Source: Ophiostoma sp. CBS 140.51 (lineage: Eukaryota > Ascomycota > Sordariomycetes > Ophiostomatales > Ophiostomataceae). From it: a stretch of DNA of 64,000 nucleotides. How positions within the stretch are numbered: position 1 is the stretch's first letter; each line of letters opens with the position of its first letter. The notes beneath the pieces were generated by a model. It saw nothing but the letters and a program-made list of their open reading frames with translations, did no database searches and was not told the DNA's origin. Below, one piece after another: positions 12,552-24,220 of this stretch. The stretch is taken from contig JANSLP010000032.1 of assembly GCA_029298735.1 (NCBI GenBank), positions 124,001 to 188,000 on the forward strand, given 5' to 3'. The translations under genes were made by a program, and so were the position numbers.

Positions 12552-15500
12552 ACACTCGGCATAAAAGCAAGGAACTCCTTTAAAATACTCTGTACCTATA
12601 TCGAATCCATCGAAAAGCTCCAACTCGCCGGCAAAATGAGGGCCTGGTGGGAAAAGGGTGTGGAACCTTACACATGGCCCCACAGCGCCACGCCCAGAAA
12701 CGGGTAAGAAGGCAAAAGACACTGATGAAACGAAATTGGCGAGAGAGAAAAAGTAGAGGGAGGAAGGGAAGAAAAGCGCAACCGGTGAACATGGAAGGAA
12801 ATCCAATTAATGTGGAAGGTGTTGACGGCAGAAAGTAACAAAATGTCCACACGGGCAAGAGCAGAGCGAGAGAGGAAAGTGTCCTGCTTTAGGACGCCAC
12901 TGCGACTGCCTCACTTACACACATCACTCTCCGCCCAGGTGCGTCTGCACCTGTCTCCTGCATTCCGCATCCAGCTGTCGTGGCTCGCGCCTTCCACCCC
13001 CGACGTCAACATCGAACTACCGTTGTGCATTGCATGCTGTTGCATCGCGCAAGGAAAGAGCGAGAGACATGCTTCAACACGCCTGCAACTTACAGGGAAA
13101 GAGAGCACGTCGCCTCGCGGCTCTGCCCCAGGACGAACCCTCTTTTGAGCGCAAAACTCTCCGTAGCTCCTTCTGTCTACGAAGTATTGACAGAAAATGA
13201 GTTTTTACACACACTTTCCGTCTTTTTTAAAATAAGACCTGGGTCTTCACAACAAGATGGCTTCCCCGGCCGCATCTTCACATTGCATTCTGCTTCTTAG
13301 CATCTCAGTGCCTCTCCCTTTGTTTGTTTCTCGCCCACCTGTCTCTGCCTCGTCCACCCGCCACGCATCGCCCTTTGCATCCGCCGTTGCACCCCCGCCA
13401 TGCCTTTGGCCGTTTCTTTTCTTTTTCACCCTGTCGTCGGCTGCTTTCTTCTTTTGGCCACTGCTTTGCTATCCGCTGTTGTTGCTGTCACTTTTGTGCT
13501 TCTCTATCCTCTTTGATCTTGCATGTTCTGCCTAGCCGCATCACGTCAATTTAGATGCAGGCCGTTCCCAATTCCGATGACAACAATTCTCGGCGGTGTT
13601 GTCTTTCGGAAAAGAAAAAAAAAGGTGGAGTTGCTCTCCGCCTGTGTTGTGCGTTCGACTCCTTGCTGACCTGCGTTTTGCCCTCTCGTCCCGTCCTTCA
13701 CGTCGCGATGAGCTCACAAGGCAGCGCACGCCGTTCCCGCGCCGCAACCAGCATTTCGAAGTGGTCCCTGCTTGACCCACACCCATCGTCTCTAACTGCA
13801 CCCCCCAATCGGTGCTGCCAGCAGACCAACGTCGACCCCCTGTTCACTTTATCCTTGCTCATCTCCCGACTTGCACGTCCTGCCCTTGTTCTCGTCCTTT
13901 TTTTGGGCTCAATGTTTTTCGATCTGAGTGGTCTGGTCTTTCAGGGCCTTTTTTTCTTCTTTTTTTTCTGGTCACGTCCCTTCCACTTGAAGCTTGCCGC
14001 CTGGCAGAAGATGGAGCACCAGCCCACGAGTCCACGTTCACTCCCTGGCCTCTCTCCCTCCCGTTCTTATTCCGATGCTTTTTGTCACAGCATCGTCTTC
14101 TTGTCTCGGGGGCAAGATGCCCTTGAACATGGCGTGGCTTCCTGGCCTTGTCAAAGGTCACGTCCTGGGTGTTTACTGTGCCTTTCTCTCATCGTGTCGT
14201 CCTGTCACAGACAATAAAACAAGACAAGGGAGGGCAAAATCGAATTGGTCTCTCAAGTTGACGTATCACACTTACATGATGCCAGTCTCCCGTTCACGAC
14301 GAAGATCGCACACTCACACACCCCCTCCTCACGCGTGGTGGCTCCGTTACTCACCTGGATTGTCATATTCCGTGACAAAAGATCCCGATCCCTGTGGAAC
14401 CCGGCGGAGTTGCTTTATTGTCCAAACCGCTTCTCTTTACCTTGTTTGCTTTGCCCCATGCCTAGTGTTCTTCGGCTGCAGCCAGAAATACCACGCCTTC
14501 TACGCCCCGGACGCCCTTTTCCAACAGGCCGTTCTCTTACACTTCTTCCCTGTCCTTTGAGTAATAATAGCTCCGACTTCTGTGTGGTTTCGTCCCGGGT
14601 TTGTTCTCAAAACAATACCAACCCGCTCGCCTCCAGAACTGATCGTTGCGATGGAAAAGACCCTCTTATGTAGTTTGATCTGCCTTTCTCGCGTTCTTCC
14701 CTACCCTTCTTTTCATTTTTTGTCCGTTCCCTCGCCTTCACCCCTTCCTTTCACCGGTCGTCCTTTTTTCTTCTCCTAGGCTTGCGTAATAAATGCAAGT
14801 ACTGCAACTTAAAGAAGAGACAGACTCAGTCACTGGTCACCGAACCCTGGCATCCTTTTCAGCTTTATGCTCCTCACGCATCTATCATATTTTTTCTTTT
14901 CTTTTTTTCGTTTCCTTGGTCTATTTTTCTCTCTAACACGCCCCCGGATACCCACTCAGCCCTCTTGCAACTCGCATATCTAATTAGACCACGGCCCTTG
15001 ATGGCGACACCCCTCCTCCCCCCGGTCTTCACCTTTGATCTATTACACACGCATTTTCTCTTTTTCTTGCTCTTTCTTTTTGTCATCGCCGTTGTCGTTC
15101 CTCCACTTACTTCCCATCCCTCATCCCTACTTCCCTTCCGCATGCAATCCTGCCCCGACGAACACTCGATCCAGCCCCGTCGGATGGCCTGCTAGCACAA
15201 TTAGAAGAGTGTTGGATCCAAGTCTTAGCCGTCGAGCCTTTTTTACAACTATTATCTTGCTTTTTTCCTGTTTTCATATCGTGCCCAGTTATTACCCATA
15301 CCTCCCCCCGTCGTCCTCTCTGAAGGATGCTTAATAGCGTTTTCTCTCCTTCTCTCTTTTAACATTTTAAATTTTTATTTCCCCCTCCTTGCTCAGACAA
15401 GCTTCAACATCGGTGCTGGGAACCAAGCTCGGATACCTACGAGTACGACATCTCGCCGGCTTTTTTCTTACTCGCTCTCGCTGAGGTCTTCACTGGCTCG

Positions 15501-15678
15501 TGTCTGGCTGAGCTCACCGACGAACTACTACTCTCACCTCACGGCATCCCACGGGAAATCACCGGTCAACCTGGGGTAGTACATCCAGGTTCAACACGCA
15601 GCGGCAGCTGCTGCCTCTCTCCGCGCCGCCCGACCTAACCTCATCTTCTCCTTCGCCTAAGACACTACTCTCACAACC

Positions 15679-18600
15679 ATGAGGCTCAGCAGTCCCCGCT
15701 TGAAGGCGGTTGCCTGCTTTCTTCTCTGCTCTAATGTGGCCGCCGCCGGCCTGATCGATCCCCTCTTGCGGTTACGAGCGGACGCGGCGACAACAACAGA
15801 CAAACCTGCGGCAACTACATCACAACCGGCTGCTGAGACCACAGCAAGCCCGACCGGAACGGCAAAAGGCGGTGACGATGGCACTGCTACCGACGCAACG
15901 ACGAAGGTAGTGACAACGACAGCAACCGGAGGGGATTCAAAGGAGACGACAACTACAGACTCCAAAACTACATCAACAAGCTCCAGTATCCTGCCCACGG
16001 CTACACTCACGAACTCGACGTCCTCTTTGAACGAAACCCTCTTCAACTGTGAGTCTTGATCTAGACTGCGTTTGATTATGATTTGACTTGCACTCCTCTG
16101 TTTATTCTCTTTTTCTCTACTACTTTGTCTGCATATACTGACGCCTCCTTTCTATAGCAACCATCCCAGATGGCCAGCTCCCCCTGCAGCCTGTTGTCAC
16201 ACCAGCCTGGGGTGTGGGCGGTATTATTATGCTCTTGACGGGCGCCATCTACGGTCTGGTTGGCATTCGCAACAAGATGCTGCACACCTTCTTCTCCACC
16301 GCCTACCTGGCCGGTCTCGGTACCACAGTCCTGGTCATCTACGTCATGTCGCCGCCCATCAGCAACGCCGTCCAGGGCGCCTACCTGGTCGCCGCCGTGT
16401 GTACGGGTCTTATCCTCGGTGGCATCGCGATCGTGTTTAAAGAAATCGCCGAAGGCTTTGGGTGTCTCCTCGGCGGTTTCAGTTTTGGTATGTGGCTGCT
16501 CTGTCTTCGCCAGGGCGGTCTCATCCAAAGCTCGAGCGGTACCATTATTTTCATTGTCGCCTTTACAGTCGGCGCCTACGCCTTTTACTTCAGCCACTAC
16601 ACACGCCACTATGCCCTCATGGCCTGCATTGCTTTCGGCGGTGCGACGGCCACGGTCATAGGCATCGACGCCTTCAGCCGTGCAGGTCTCAAAGAGTTCT
16701 GGGCTTACATCTGGAACCTCAACAGCAATCTCTTCCCGCTTGGTGCCGACACCTACCCCATCACCAAGGGCATCCGTGTGGAGCTTGCGGTGATTATCTT
16801 GCTCTTCTTTGCGGGTCTTGTCTCGCAACTGAAACTGTGGCGCCTGGTCCAGGAGCGCCGCACAAAGCGGGACGCTGCACGCCTTGAAGACGAGCAGAAG
16901 CTGGCTAAGGAGGAGGAGAATGTTGGCCGCCAAATCGAGGCGTCCAATGCCCGCGACCGCCAGGCTTGGGAGGCTACCTATGGCGATGGCACCTACGTTC
17001 CCCCACCGCCGGGCAGCTCCGCTGACCAACGTGGCTCGGGCGATTCTGGTGTTGGTGACATGGACAGCGAGAAGCAGATGGCCCGTAGCCAGACGACGGC
17101 ATCTATCTCCCGGCAGTCACGACGGGGTGTCAACCCTAATGGTGAGGGTGAGCCTCAGGACGAAGTTGACTCGATTGAGATGGCCGACATGCAGCCCTCG
17201 CCGCCGGTTCCGCAGCAGCCAAAGGCCGCCGCCGAGGTCGTCATGGAGCAGGATGAGAAGGACGGTGCGGTTATGGTCCGTGTCGCTCAGGATGAGTACC
17301 CCGAAGGTCTGCCTCCCCAAGAGCATGCTTCTCGCCGTTCTTCGCGCCGCGTATCTGCCCAGAACGTCGGTGGCGCCGTGTCATCCAATTCACCTGGCAT
17401 TGTTCCCCTTCCTTTCAGAGTCCCCGAGGGCGGTGCTGAGGGCGACAACGACGAAATTAACGAGAAGGAGCGTGACGACCGGTCCTCTGTGGCCACATTT
17501 GCCGATGAAGACGAAGAGGCTGCTGCCGCCGCCGTACCGAGAAGAGCATCCCGTACACCGACCACACTCGCCAAGCGCCTCTCACAGGGCTCCGTCGACC
17601 TTCTCCGCAGCATCTCCCAACGCTCCAAGCGCGCCGGCGCCGTGCTAGATAAAAACAGCCCGGAACTTGGCGGTCAGAGCCAGGAGGAGCTCGTATCACC
17701 GCGGTCTAGCCGGATGGCATTCCGTGAAGATGACGACAATAGCTCTCTTGCTGTGACGATGGACGGTATGAGCTCGGATGAGGATGAGGACGACCGCGGT
17801 ACCATCCGGGACGGCGAGACGAAGACAAACGAGAAGGCCAAGGAGATTGAGGTGAAGCCGGAGCTGTCCAACGGTATTCAAAACGACGACGCCGACGCAG
17901 CCAGCTTGAAGCCGCCACGAAAGGTGATTGCCGACAGCAAGCATATGTCCGCTGCCACCGTATCCACAGATATCCTGGGTGTGACATCCTCTACCTCGGC
18001 GGGCGAGACCAAGACCGAGACTGAGGAGACTGAGACGTCGGATACGACCGAGCTGCCGCCCAAGTCGCCGACTGTCCCTGTGGCCAAGTCAACAATTTCT
18101 GTCGACTCGACGCCTGCAGCCCTTACTAAGGACCGTCTGCCGCGTTCGCTGTCGCGAGTCGCCATGTCGTACCGCACGAACGAGTGGGCCAAGCACCTGA
18201 GCAATGCCGAGCAGCCCGAGTATGAGACACTGCAGCTTAGTGAGCCCCAGCTGCCGCCGACTTCGCCGACAGTTTCCACGCACACGAACACGAAATGTGC
18301 TTCTGCACAAGAGGAGACACCAGTGGCCTCGCCTGTGGTGGGTGACGGAGAAGCTCCCGCTCCGCTTAATGTCGCCGAGCTGCAGCAGACTGCCGAGACT
18401 GGTGCTCCTGCACCCCTCGCACCACGCTCTGCCTCGGCTATGTCGTCCTACGGCATGTTGTCACGGTCCAACTCTCACCAGTCCCTCGGTGGCCAGGATT
18501 CGACTGGCGCCGGCGCACGGGGCAGTTACATGTCGACAGCCAGCACTGCCGCAGCTGGCGGCAACAGTATTGGCAACGGGTACCGCAGCATCTCGGCCAA

Positions 18601-19621
18601 CCAGCTGACGACCCGCGGTCTGGGCCTCCACAACGAGCCTATTGCGGAAGAGAACGACGCTGCCACTGAGGCAGGTGGCGCTGCTGAGGGTGCCGAGGAC
18701 ATGACACCGAACATCGTTTCCTCGCCATTCTCCAGCCGCGTCAGCATGCAGCCCGTTCCCGGTGTCGTCTCGTTCAACGCACCGCAGACGCTGATCGGCC
18801 AGCGCGAGATGCTTCTCCGCAGCAAGTCGCAGCAGGGCATGTACATTGGCGGTCCGATTGTCAACTCGGCCAGCATGGCTAGCCTGACAACGGCTGGCAA
18901 CACGGGCAGCATGACCATGCTCCCTGGTGCCGGTGTGGTGCCCTCATCAGGTGCCAGTGACGGCGGCAGCGGCTCCATGTACAACTTCTACCCGGGTGCC
19001 GGCCCTGTTGGTATGACACCCAATGTCGACCTCGATGACCTTCCGATGAACCAGCGCCGCGAGCTCATGCGCAACAGCAGCCTGATGAGCCTCTCACGGC
19101 CGGAGAGTGTCAATGCTGGCTTCTATGGCAACAACAGTGGTCTACCCATGTCCATGTCGACGCCCGCCATTGTTAACAGCGGCGTGCCAACACCGATGGC
19201 CGGCAGCGTGCCTTTCGACAGCCACCAACCCAAGCGTGATCAGGCTCACCTGCCCACGGCGGCAGCACGCCAAGCCCAGCTTGCCTCATTCCGCAGCTCA
19301 GTCGCGGCCGATCTGCGCACAGGCGCGACGGTCACCAAGACCAACCGCGAGTCGCTGACGTCGCCGTACCTCAACAGCAACAACAGCTATGCCTCACCGC
19401 CGACATCGTATGGACGCGAGCATGAGGTTCAACAAAATATCAACATGCAGCGCAACTTCCTCATGAGCCAGAAGGAGGCTGAGGCGCAGCGTCGCGAGTT
19501 TGAGCGTCAAGAGAAGGAGCGCAACGACCGCGCGTTCGAGGAGCGCATGCGTCGTGGCGACCTGCTCGAGGCCCACCGCGATGCCATGCGTCGCATGCAA
19601 GCGTCGGCAGGAAAGAAATAA
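15679..19621 (+). CDS. TM7S3/TM198-domain membrane protein with signal peptide and long disordered tail
   Basis: The gene has two exons, 15679-16048 and 16158-19621. The 109-nt intron has donor GTGAGT, branch ACTGAC and acceptor TATAG. The product is 1277 residues. Residues 1 to about 22 (MRLSSPRLKAVACFLLCSN..) form a signal peptide. A Thr/Ser-rich, probably O-glycosylated ectodomain runs to about 135. From about 139 to 352 there is a run of about seven hydrophobic helices beginning WGVGGIIMLLTGAIYGLVGI, as in the DUF4203/TM7S3-TM198 fold (TMEM198-like). The remaining 900 or so residues are Ser/Glu/Gly-rich and look intrinsically disordered. They hold many RRxS-type sites and end in a charged coiled coil from about 1213 (QKEAEAQRREFERQEKE). 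The predicted topology puts the N-terminus outside. The family's function in fungi is not settled. The domain call is good; any physiological role would be a guess. Confidence 0.85.
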
Positions 19622-20955
19622 TCTGTGCCACGCACCTTAATTCCAGATGTCTCATCTTGACTTTCCTTCACATCTTTTTCTTCTCTTTTTTTCTCAACCA
19701 CAACGAAATCACACAACCACAATCTTTTCTACCTCTTCCTCTTTCCTTTCTTCTTCTTTTTTCTTCGATACCAAGGAACACGGCTTTTACAAAAATACAT
19801 CATTTTAAAGGGGGTTACATGCGATACGGGTTTATTGGAGGACAACAATCATATTTTTAGATGCTTGGATGGGGCGTGTTTACTGGCCGACGAGCCACAC
19901 ATGGGTTTCACTTTTCTTTTTTACTTTACTTGTCACATCTTCTCACACACTTGGGATTCTTTCTCACCACATATTTTTCTTTACTTATTTGGGCGGCGTT
20001 TTCGCGGACCTTGGTCATAAGGGCCCGCTTTCTACATTTCATCTATATTCATAATTCTATTATATACATATTTCATAGGACGGCTTAGGACCAGCATGAT
20101 GGAAGAACACAAGCCAATTGATAAATTTTATGACCGATGTCGAGGCCGTTTGTTGTTTACCGTCTATTTGAGTGGCTCCGTCGGCCCATCAGGAGCCTAG
20201 CGTTGCCTGTTGTGAGTGAGCTCCTATGGACCGCGTTGTGAGCGAAAGACAAAAAAGTGGAGCGCGAGTGACGTACCTGTATCGTGTCGTGGGAAACGAG
20301 AGATTCAGTGCACTTTTGCGCTAATCGGGTGGGGGAGAGAGCGAGAGGGGGCCACTGGAAAGGCTGCAAAGAGCCACCCAAGCTTCTGCGATTCGGGTTC
20401 TTGCAGAACCAAGGCAGCACCAGCAGGAATGGCGCAGGCGCCAAAAAGCAAGAAGGGAAGCTGAAAGAGAGCCAAAAACAAAGACACGAAAACCAAGCGA
20501 ACTACCACCACTCATACCTGCCTAACAGGCAAGAGCCAGCTCCAAGGCCGTGGCTGCTGCTTACTCGTCACCAAGGAAAAAGTGAACGAGCTCTCCATTC
20601 CGAAGCCCCTCACCTCTTTCCTTATTCTCAGCTCACTGCAAAACCAATTGCACCTTCCGTTTTCTTTATCGACAGCTTGAGCATCATCTAGATTTTGCAT
20701 CACCAACTTAGATTAGCCCTCGGACACTCGTTTCCCTCGCCTTTTCAATACACTCTAACGCCAAGACGTCAATTCCCACGACGCAATTCGTTCCCACAGT
20801 GGACCTTTTCTCTTATTCGCAATCCTTGCAACACGCCACATCTAGCCGAGTCCATTGGCTGACGACCATTTCAACGTCTTCTTGTCAATTGACTTTCTTC
20901 GCATCTCTCGACATCATCAATCGTTACGGGAGACCATCTCCATTACTCAGAAGCA
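19622..20955. other. Intergenic region between the TM198-like and GFA-fold genes
   Basis: The left half is T-rich and probably holds the 3' UTR of the upstream gene. The right half, from about 20.5 kb, is CA/pyrimidine-rich and resembles the leader of the GFA-fold gene. No other gene is seen. Confidence 0.5.
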
Positions 20956-21892
20956 ATGTCGACCACTCGTGTTCTCCACGGCGGCTGCCACTGCGGCCGC
21001 AACATGTACATTGTGCAGCCGCCACCCGATGCGGCCGAAGTTGCGCGCCTGCTTTTTGACCCGGCGCCATCGCACCGTGAGTTTACCACAGCTTGTTCTT
21101 TGCATCAATTTCAATCCTTTACATCATCTAACCATCCTTGATAAACTAGGCTCATCACTCGCTTCGCCGTTGCCCACCTACCTCCGTGTGCCGCTCGCCT
21201 GGTACCACAGTACGGCCCAGCCCTTCTTCCCCGACGAGACCCACTCCATGATCCATCGCTCGTACGAGCATCCCGGCCACACAACCAGCGGTACCCGGCG
21301 GCATTTCTGCGGATTCTGCGGCACGCCTCTGTCGTTCTGGTCGGAGACGCCGCCGTCCGAGGCTGACTATATCCGACTGGCGCTGGGCAGCCTGAGCACG
21401 GAGGATCTGGACGAGCTCGACGAGTGGGCCCGTGCCGGCGATCAGAGCGACAACGAAGAAGAAGAGGAGGAGGAGAAGGAGGCCGCAGCAGAACAGGAGC
21501 GAGAGGAAGCCCAGCGGGAAACGCTGGATACACTGGACCGCATTACCTCGTCGACTGGCCTGCCCTGGTTCGACAGCTTTGTTGAGGGCAGCCGGCTAAG
21601 CCGCCACCTCCTGCGGCAGCAGAAGCAGCAACAGCAACAACAACTTCAGCAGCAGTCGCAAGGCCTTGACGGAGCCCACATTCGGCGACACGATGTCAGG
21701 GCGGCCAAGAGCGCCGATGGCACCGTGCAGGTCGAATGGGAGGTGCTGGAGTGGACCGAGGGCGACGAGGACGAGGACGAGGACGAACGTGGCAACAAAA
21801 AGCCGGCCCCGCGCTCCTCGGAGCCGAGCCCTGCGAAGCGGGCTAGACTCGGCGAGGACGAGGCTGAAGGCCGGGGCATGGATGTGGAGTAA
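20956..21892 (+). CDS. GFA/CENP-V-fold protein lacking the catalytic zinc cysteines
   Basis: The gene has two exons, 20956-21076 and 21150-21892. The 73-nt intron has donor GTGAGT, branch CTAAC and acceptor CTAG. The product is 287 residues. The N-terminus carries GGCHCG (Cys11, Cys13), and HFCGFCGTPLSFW supplies Cys94 and Cys97. In the glutathione-dependent formaldehyde-activating (GFA) family, these two pairs hold the structural zinc. The CxCxxC motif that binds the catalytic zinc should fall between them, but there is no cysteine in residues 14-93. The C-terminal half is unusual for the family. It has an acidic Glu-rich stretch after EWARAGD, a Gln-rich stretch (QQKQQQQQQLQQQ), a second acidic run, and a basic PSPAKRAR patch that could be a nuclear localisation signal. 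The fold call is firm. Formaldehyde-activating activity is unlikely. Confidence 0.85.
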
Positions 21893-22815
21893 TGATGCTC
21901 CGGGGATCTTGGGGGAACGTTTGTCTGTAATTTGTATCTTGCACTGGTTGACATTTTTGGGAGCACATTGGTGAGGCGTCGGTTCATCTGGGGGTGTTCA
22001 TCTGGGCAAATCTCCATGGGGAGTCACATCATGGTTATTGTTTCTTTGATTTCTTTTTTTTTTACGCATTGGTTTCTTGCTTTTCAAATCATGCTGCCAA
22101 GATACTCTGGCACATCATATAATCGACGTCTTGTCGTCGTCATTGCGAGTCGGTTTATATTGAGGTTGAGGCGCGGTTTGTTTTTGTTTGCATTTCGGTC
22201 TGTACGATATGGAATCGTTTGAGAGAAACTCCTCTGTATTTGTTCCACTTTGAAATGTGTACCGACTTTGGACAATTGTTGTTAAACCTCTCTCCCACGG
22301 CTCGTTTGCCGGCTGTCCGTGGTGACGGGTCTCGTGTTGAAACAGGCTCCATAAAATAGGGTCTAGCCTGGCCAAGCCCCGGTGATCTGCCGGCTGGCCG
22401 CCGGGGCCCAGGCCAGAACGTCCGTCGGCCACAACGGGACGGACAAAGTTTGAGGGTCGGTTGGTGAGGTGATGCGTGTGATAGTGGAAGCACGCTATAG
22501 CCTGTTCCAGGAAGGGCGGCAGTACGCCGCCTGATATACCTGGGCGATATAAGCTCATGCCTTTTCGGCCTCGGCAGAGACTGGCCTATTGCCCAGGTGC
22601 CTTTCCTTTATGCCATTTTGGAAAACGGCACTTTGTCATGCTGTCCGTAGTTTCCGAAGCTCTTCCGGGGTTCTTCCTTGCTTCTTTCTGGCTTCTTCCA
22701 CGATTCCATCAGGTACCAATCACTCCACCACGAGTTATGGAGCCCCGTTTGACACCGTTTCTTTCGTTTCCTGCATGTCACTGCCCCTGTGTTCCTGTAT
22801 GCCATTTTGCATCAC

Positions 22816-22851
22816 AACCTGCATCTTAACTTGCATCTCAGCCTGCATCTC
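22816..22851. repeat. Three imperfect 12-bp tandem repeats (consensus ARCYTGCATCTY)
   Basis: The copies are AACCTGCATCTT, AACTTGCATCTC and AGCCTGCATCTC, in direct succession. They are noncoding. Confidence 0.7.
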
Positions 22852-23992
22852 GCCGACTTTTGCGGTTCGTCTCCCGTGCCGGCAGATACTTGTTCCGCTG
22901 TGAGCCCTCGAGGGCTTCCCGTCGTATTTGTACCTTTGAAAAAACCACCTTAAAGGAAACGAAATTCCGTCACGAGGCGGCCGTCTTTTGCTGTTGGAGC
23001 CTCCTCCGTGAGCTGTTTGGCCCAACGTTGTTGCCCAGGCCGAGATTCAGGCGGCGGCCCGCGACTCCGTCAGTAGCGTCTTTTGGGTGGGAGGGTCGGT
23101 CGTTGGGGGTCCGTCACCTACGAGGGCCCCTTTCACGGCCCTGGCTCGGTCTTTTAGTGGGTGAGAAAGGCACAGAAAAGGCCTGGACAAGCACTTTTGC
23201 TGGCGGCGTCCCAGCACAGACACTGTGCCCCGCGGTGAGGGGCAACAGCACGCTGCGCGCACACGCATTGCTCCACGGGGCAGAGCCCCTCTTTCCTTCC
23301 TCCTGCCTCGCTCTTTCCCTGTCTTCCCCTCACGAGCATATCCACTTTCCCACTACAAGCATGCTGCAGAAAAGGATGGTCTACAAAAACTGTGTTTCGA
23401 CATAAGAGAGAAATTGGGAGTCGACCCGAGAGGCAAACATCGACGGAATATTGTGCAAACAGTCCCGATGGCGCGCCCCGATGGCTTGGGGTCACGCCAA
23501 CAATGGAACAGGGGGGTGTCGCGTTAGCTCGTTAGCTTTCCCTTAGCTTCCCCCAAACGTGTCGCCAAAAGTCGCCAACCGTCGCCAAAATCACCAGCAA
23601 ATATTCGGTGTCGACGGTCCGGAACGGGAGAACACAAGGAAGAATAGGAGCCAAAAGAGGGTAACAAGCAGCAGCACGAGAGACTTGAAACCGGTATGTA
23701 CCCATCCAACAATAATCCAATAATCCATTCAGCTGTCAAGCTGGGTCCCTGGGTCCCTCAGGCGCTGGGTCCCGTTCCCACAGGATGGGGGCAACCAGCC
23801 ATCAGTTCAGCCAAGCAGTGTCTTGCGTTCTGTCCTCCCGGTTTCCGCAGCCCGTGCTGTTGCTGCTCCTCGTTAGCTGCGTTGTTTCCCGCTTCGATAT
23901 CATTTATTTTTTCCGCCTTTTTGCTTTTTTGGGGCTCTTGGTTGAGTTTGTTGTTGCATTGTGTTTTTGTGTCTTGTCTTGCTCTCGTTGTC

Positions 23993-24000
23993 TATATAAG
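23993..24000 (+). promoter_or_regulatory. TATA box (TATATAAG) of the GH1 gene
   Basis: This is a perfect TATATAAG 221 bp upstream of the chosen GH1 ATG, followed by a pyrimidine-rich stretch. If it is used, transcription would begin downstream of the ATG at 24001. That leaves 24221 as the natural start region. Confidence 0.5.
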
Positions 24001-24220
24001 ATGACGACCGCCCTTCTAGGTCTGCCGCCGCAGCTGGTCTCTGGTGGACGTTTTGTTGATGATTCTTTTTCTTGTCTTTCTATCCTGCCCCAGTTACTCT
24101 TTCTCTTTCTGTGCTATATACCCCTCTTTCTAGTTTTCTGTTTCTTTGCCCAATTGGCACCGCACCGGCACCCCATTGACCCTTTTCTTTCGTCTTTGAT
24201 CACTGTCTTCTCCTACGACG

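Larger units (their letters stand above)
7052..15678. other. 8.6-kb interval without a recognisable gene
   Basis: No open frame here shows conserved motifs, plausible splicing or an ATG-started protein of convincing composition. The 7.1-9.7 kb part is AT-rich and includes a purine tract near 8211-8244. The 10-13 kb part is of mixed composition, with a G14 run and a short tandem repeat. From about 13.25 kb to 15.65 kb the plus strand is strongly pyrimidine-rich. That is the typical look of the promoter and leader of the plus-strand gene that follows. Between 15328 and 15678 there is no ATG on the plus strand, consistent with a 5' leader. Confidence 0.5.
21893..24220. other. Intergenic region upstream of the GH1 gene
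   Basis: It holds the 3' flank of the GFA-fold gene and a GC-rich middle with a 12-bp tandem repeat. Further on come repeated GTCGCCAA (23560-23590) and GGGTCCC (23744-23775) words. A TATATAAG box ends at 24000. No conserved coding frame was seen apart from the GH1 leader. Confidence 0.5.
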
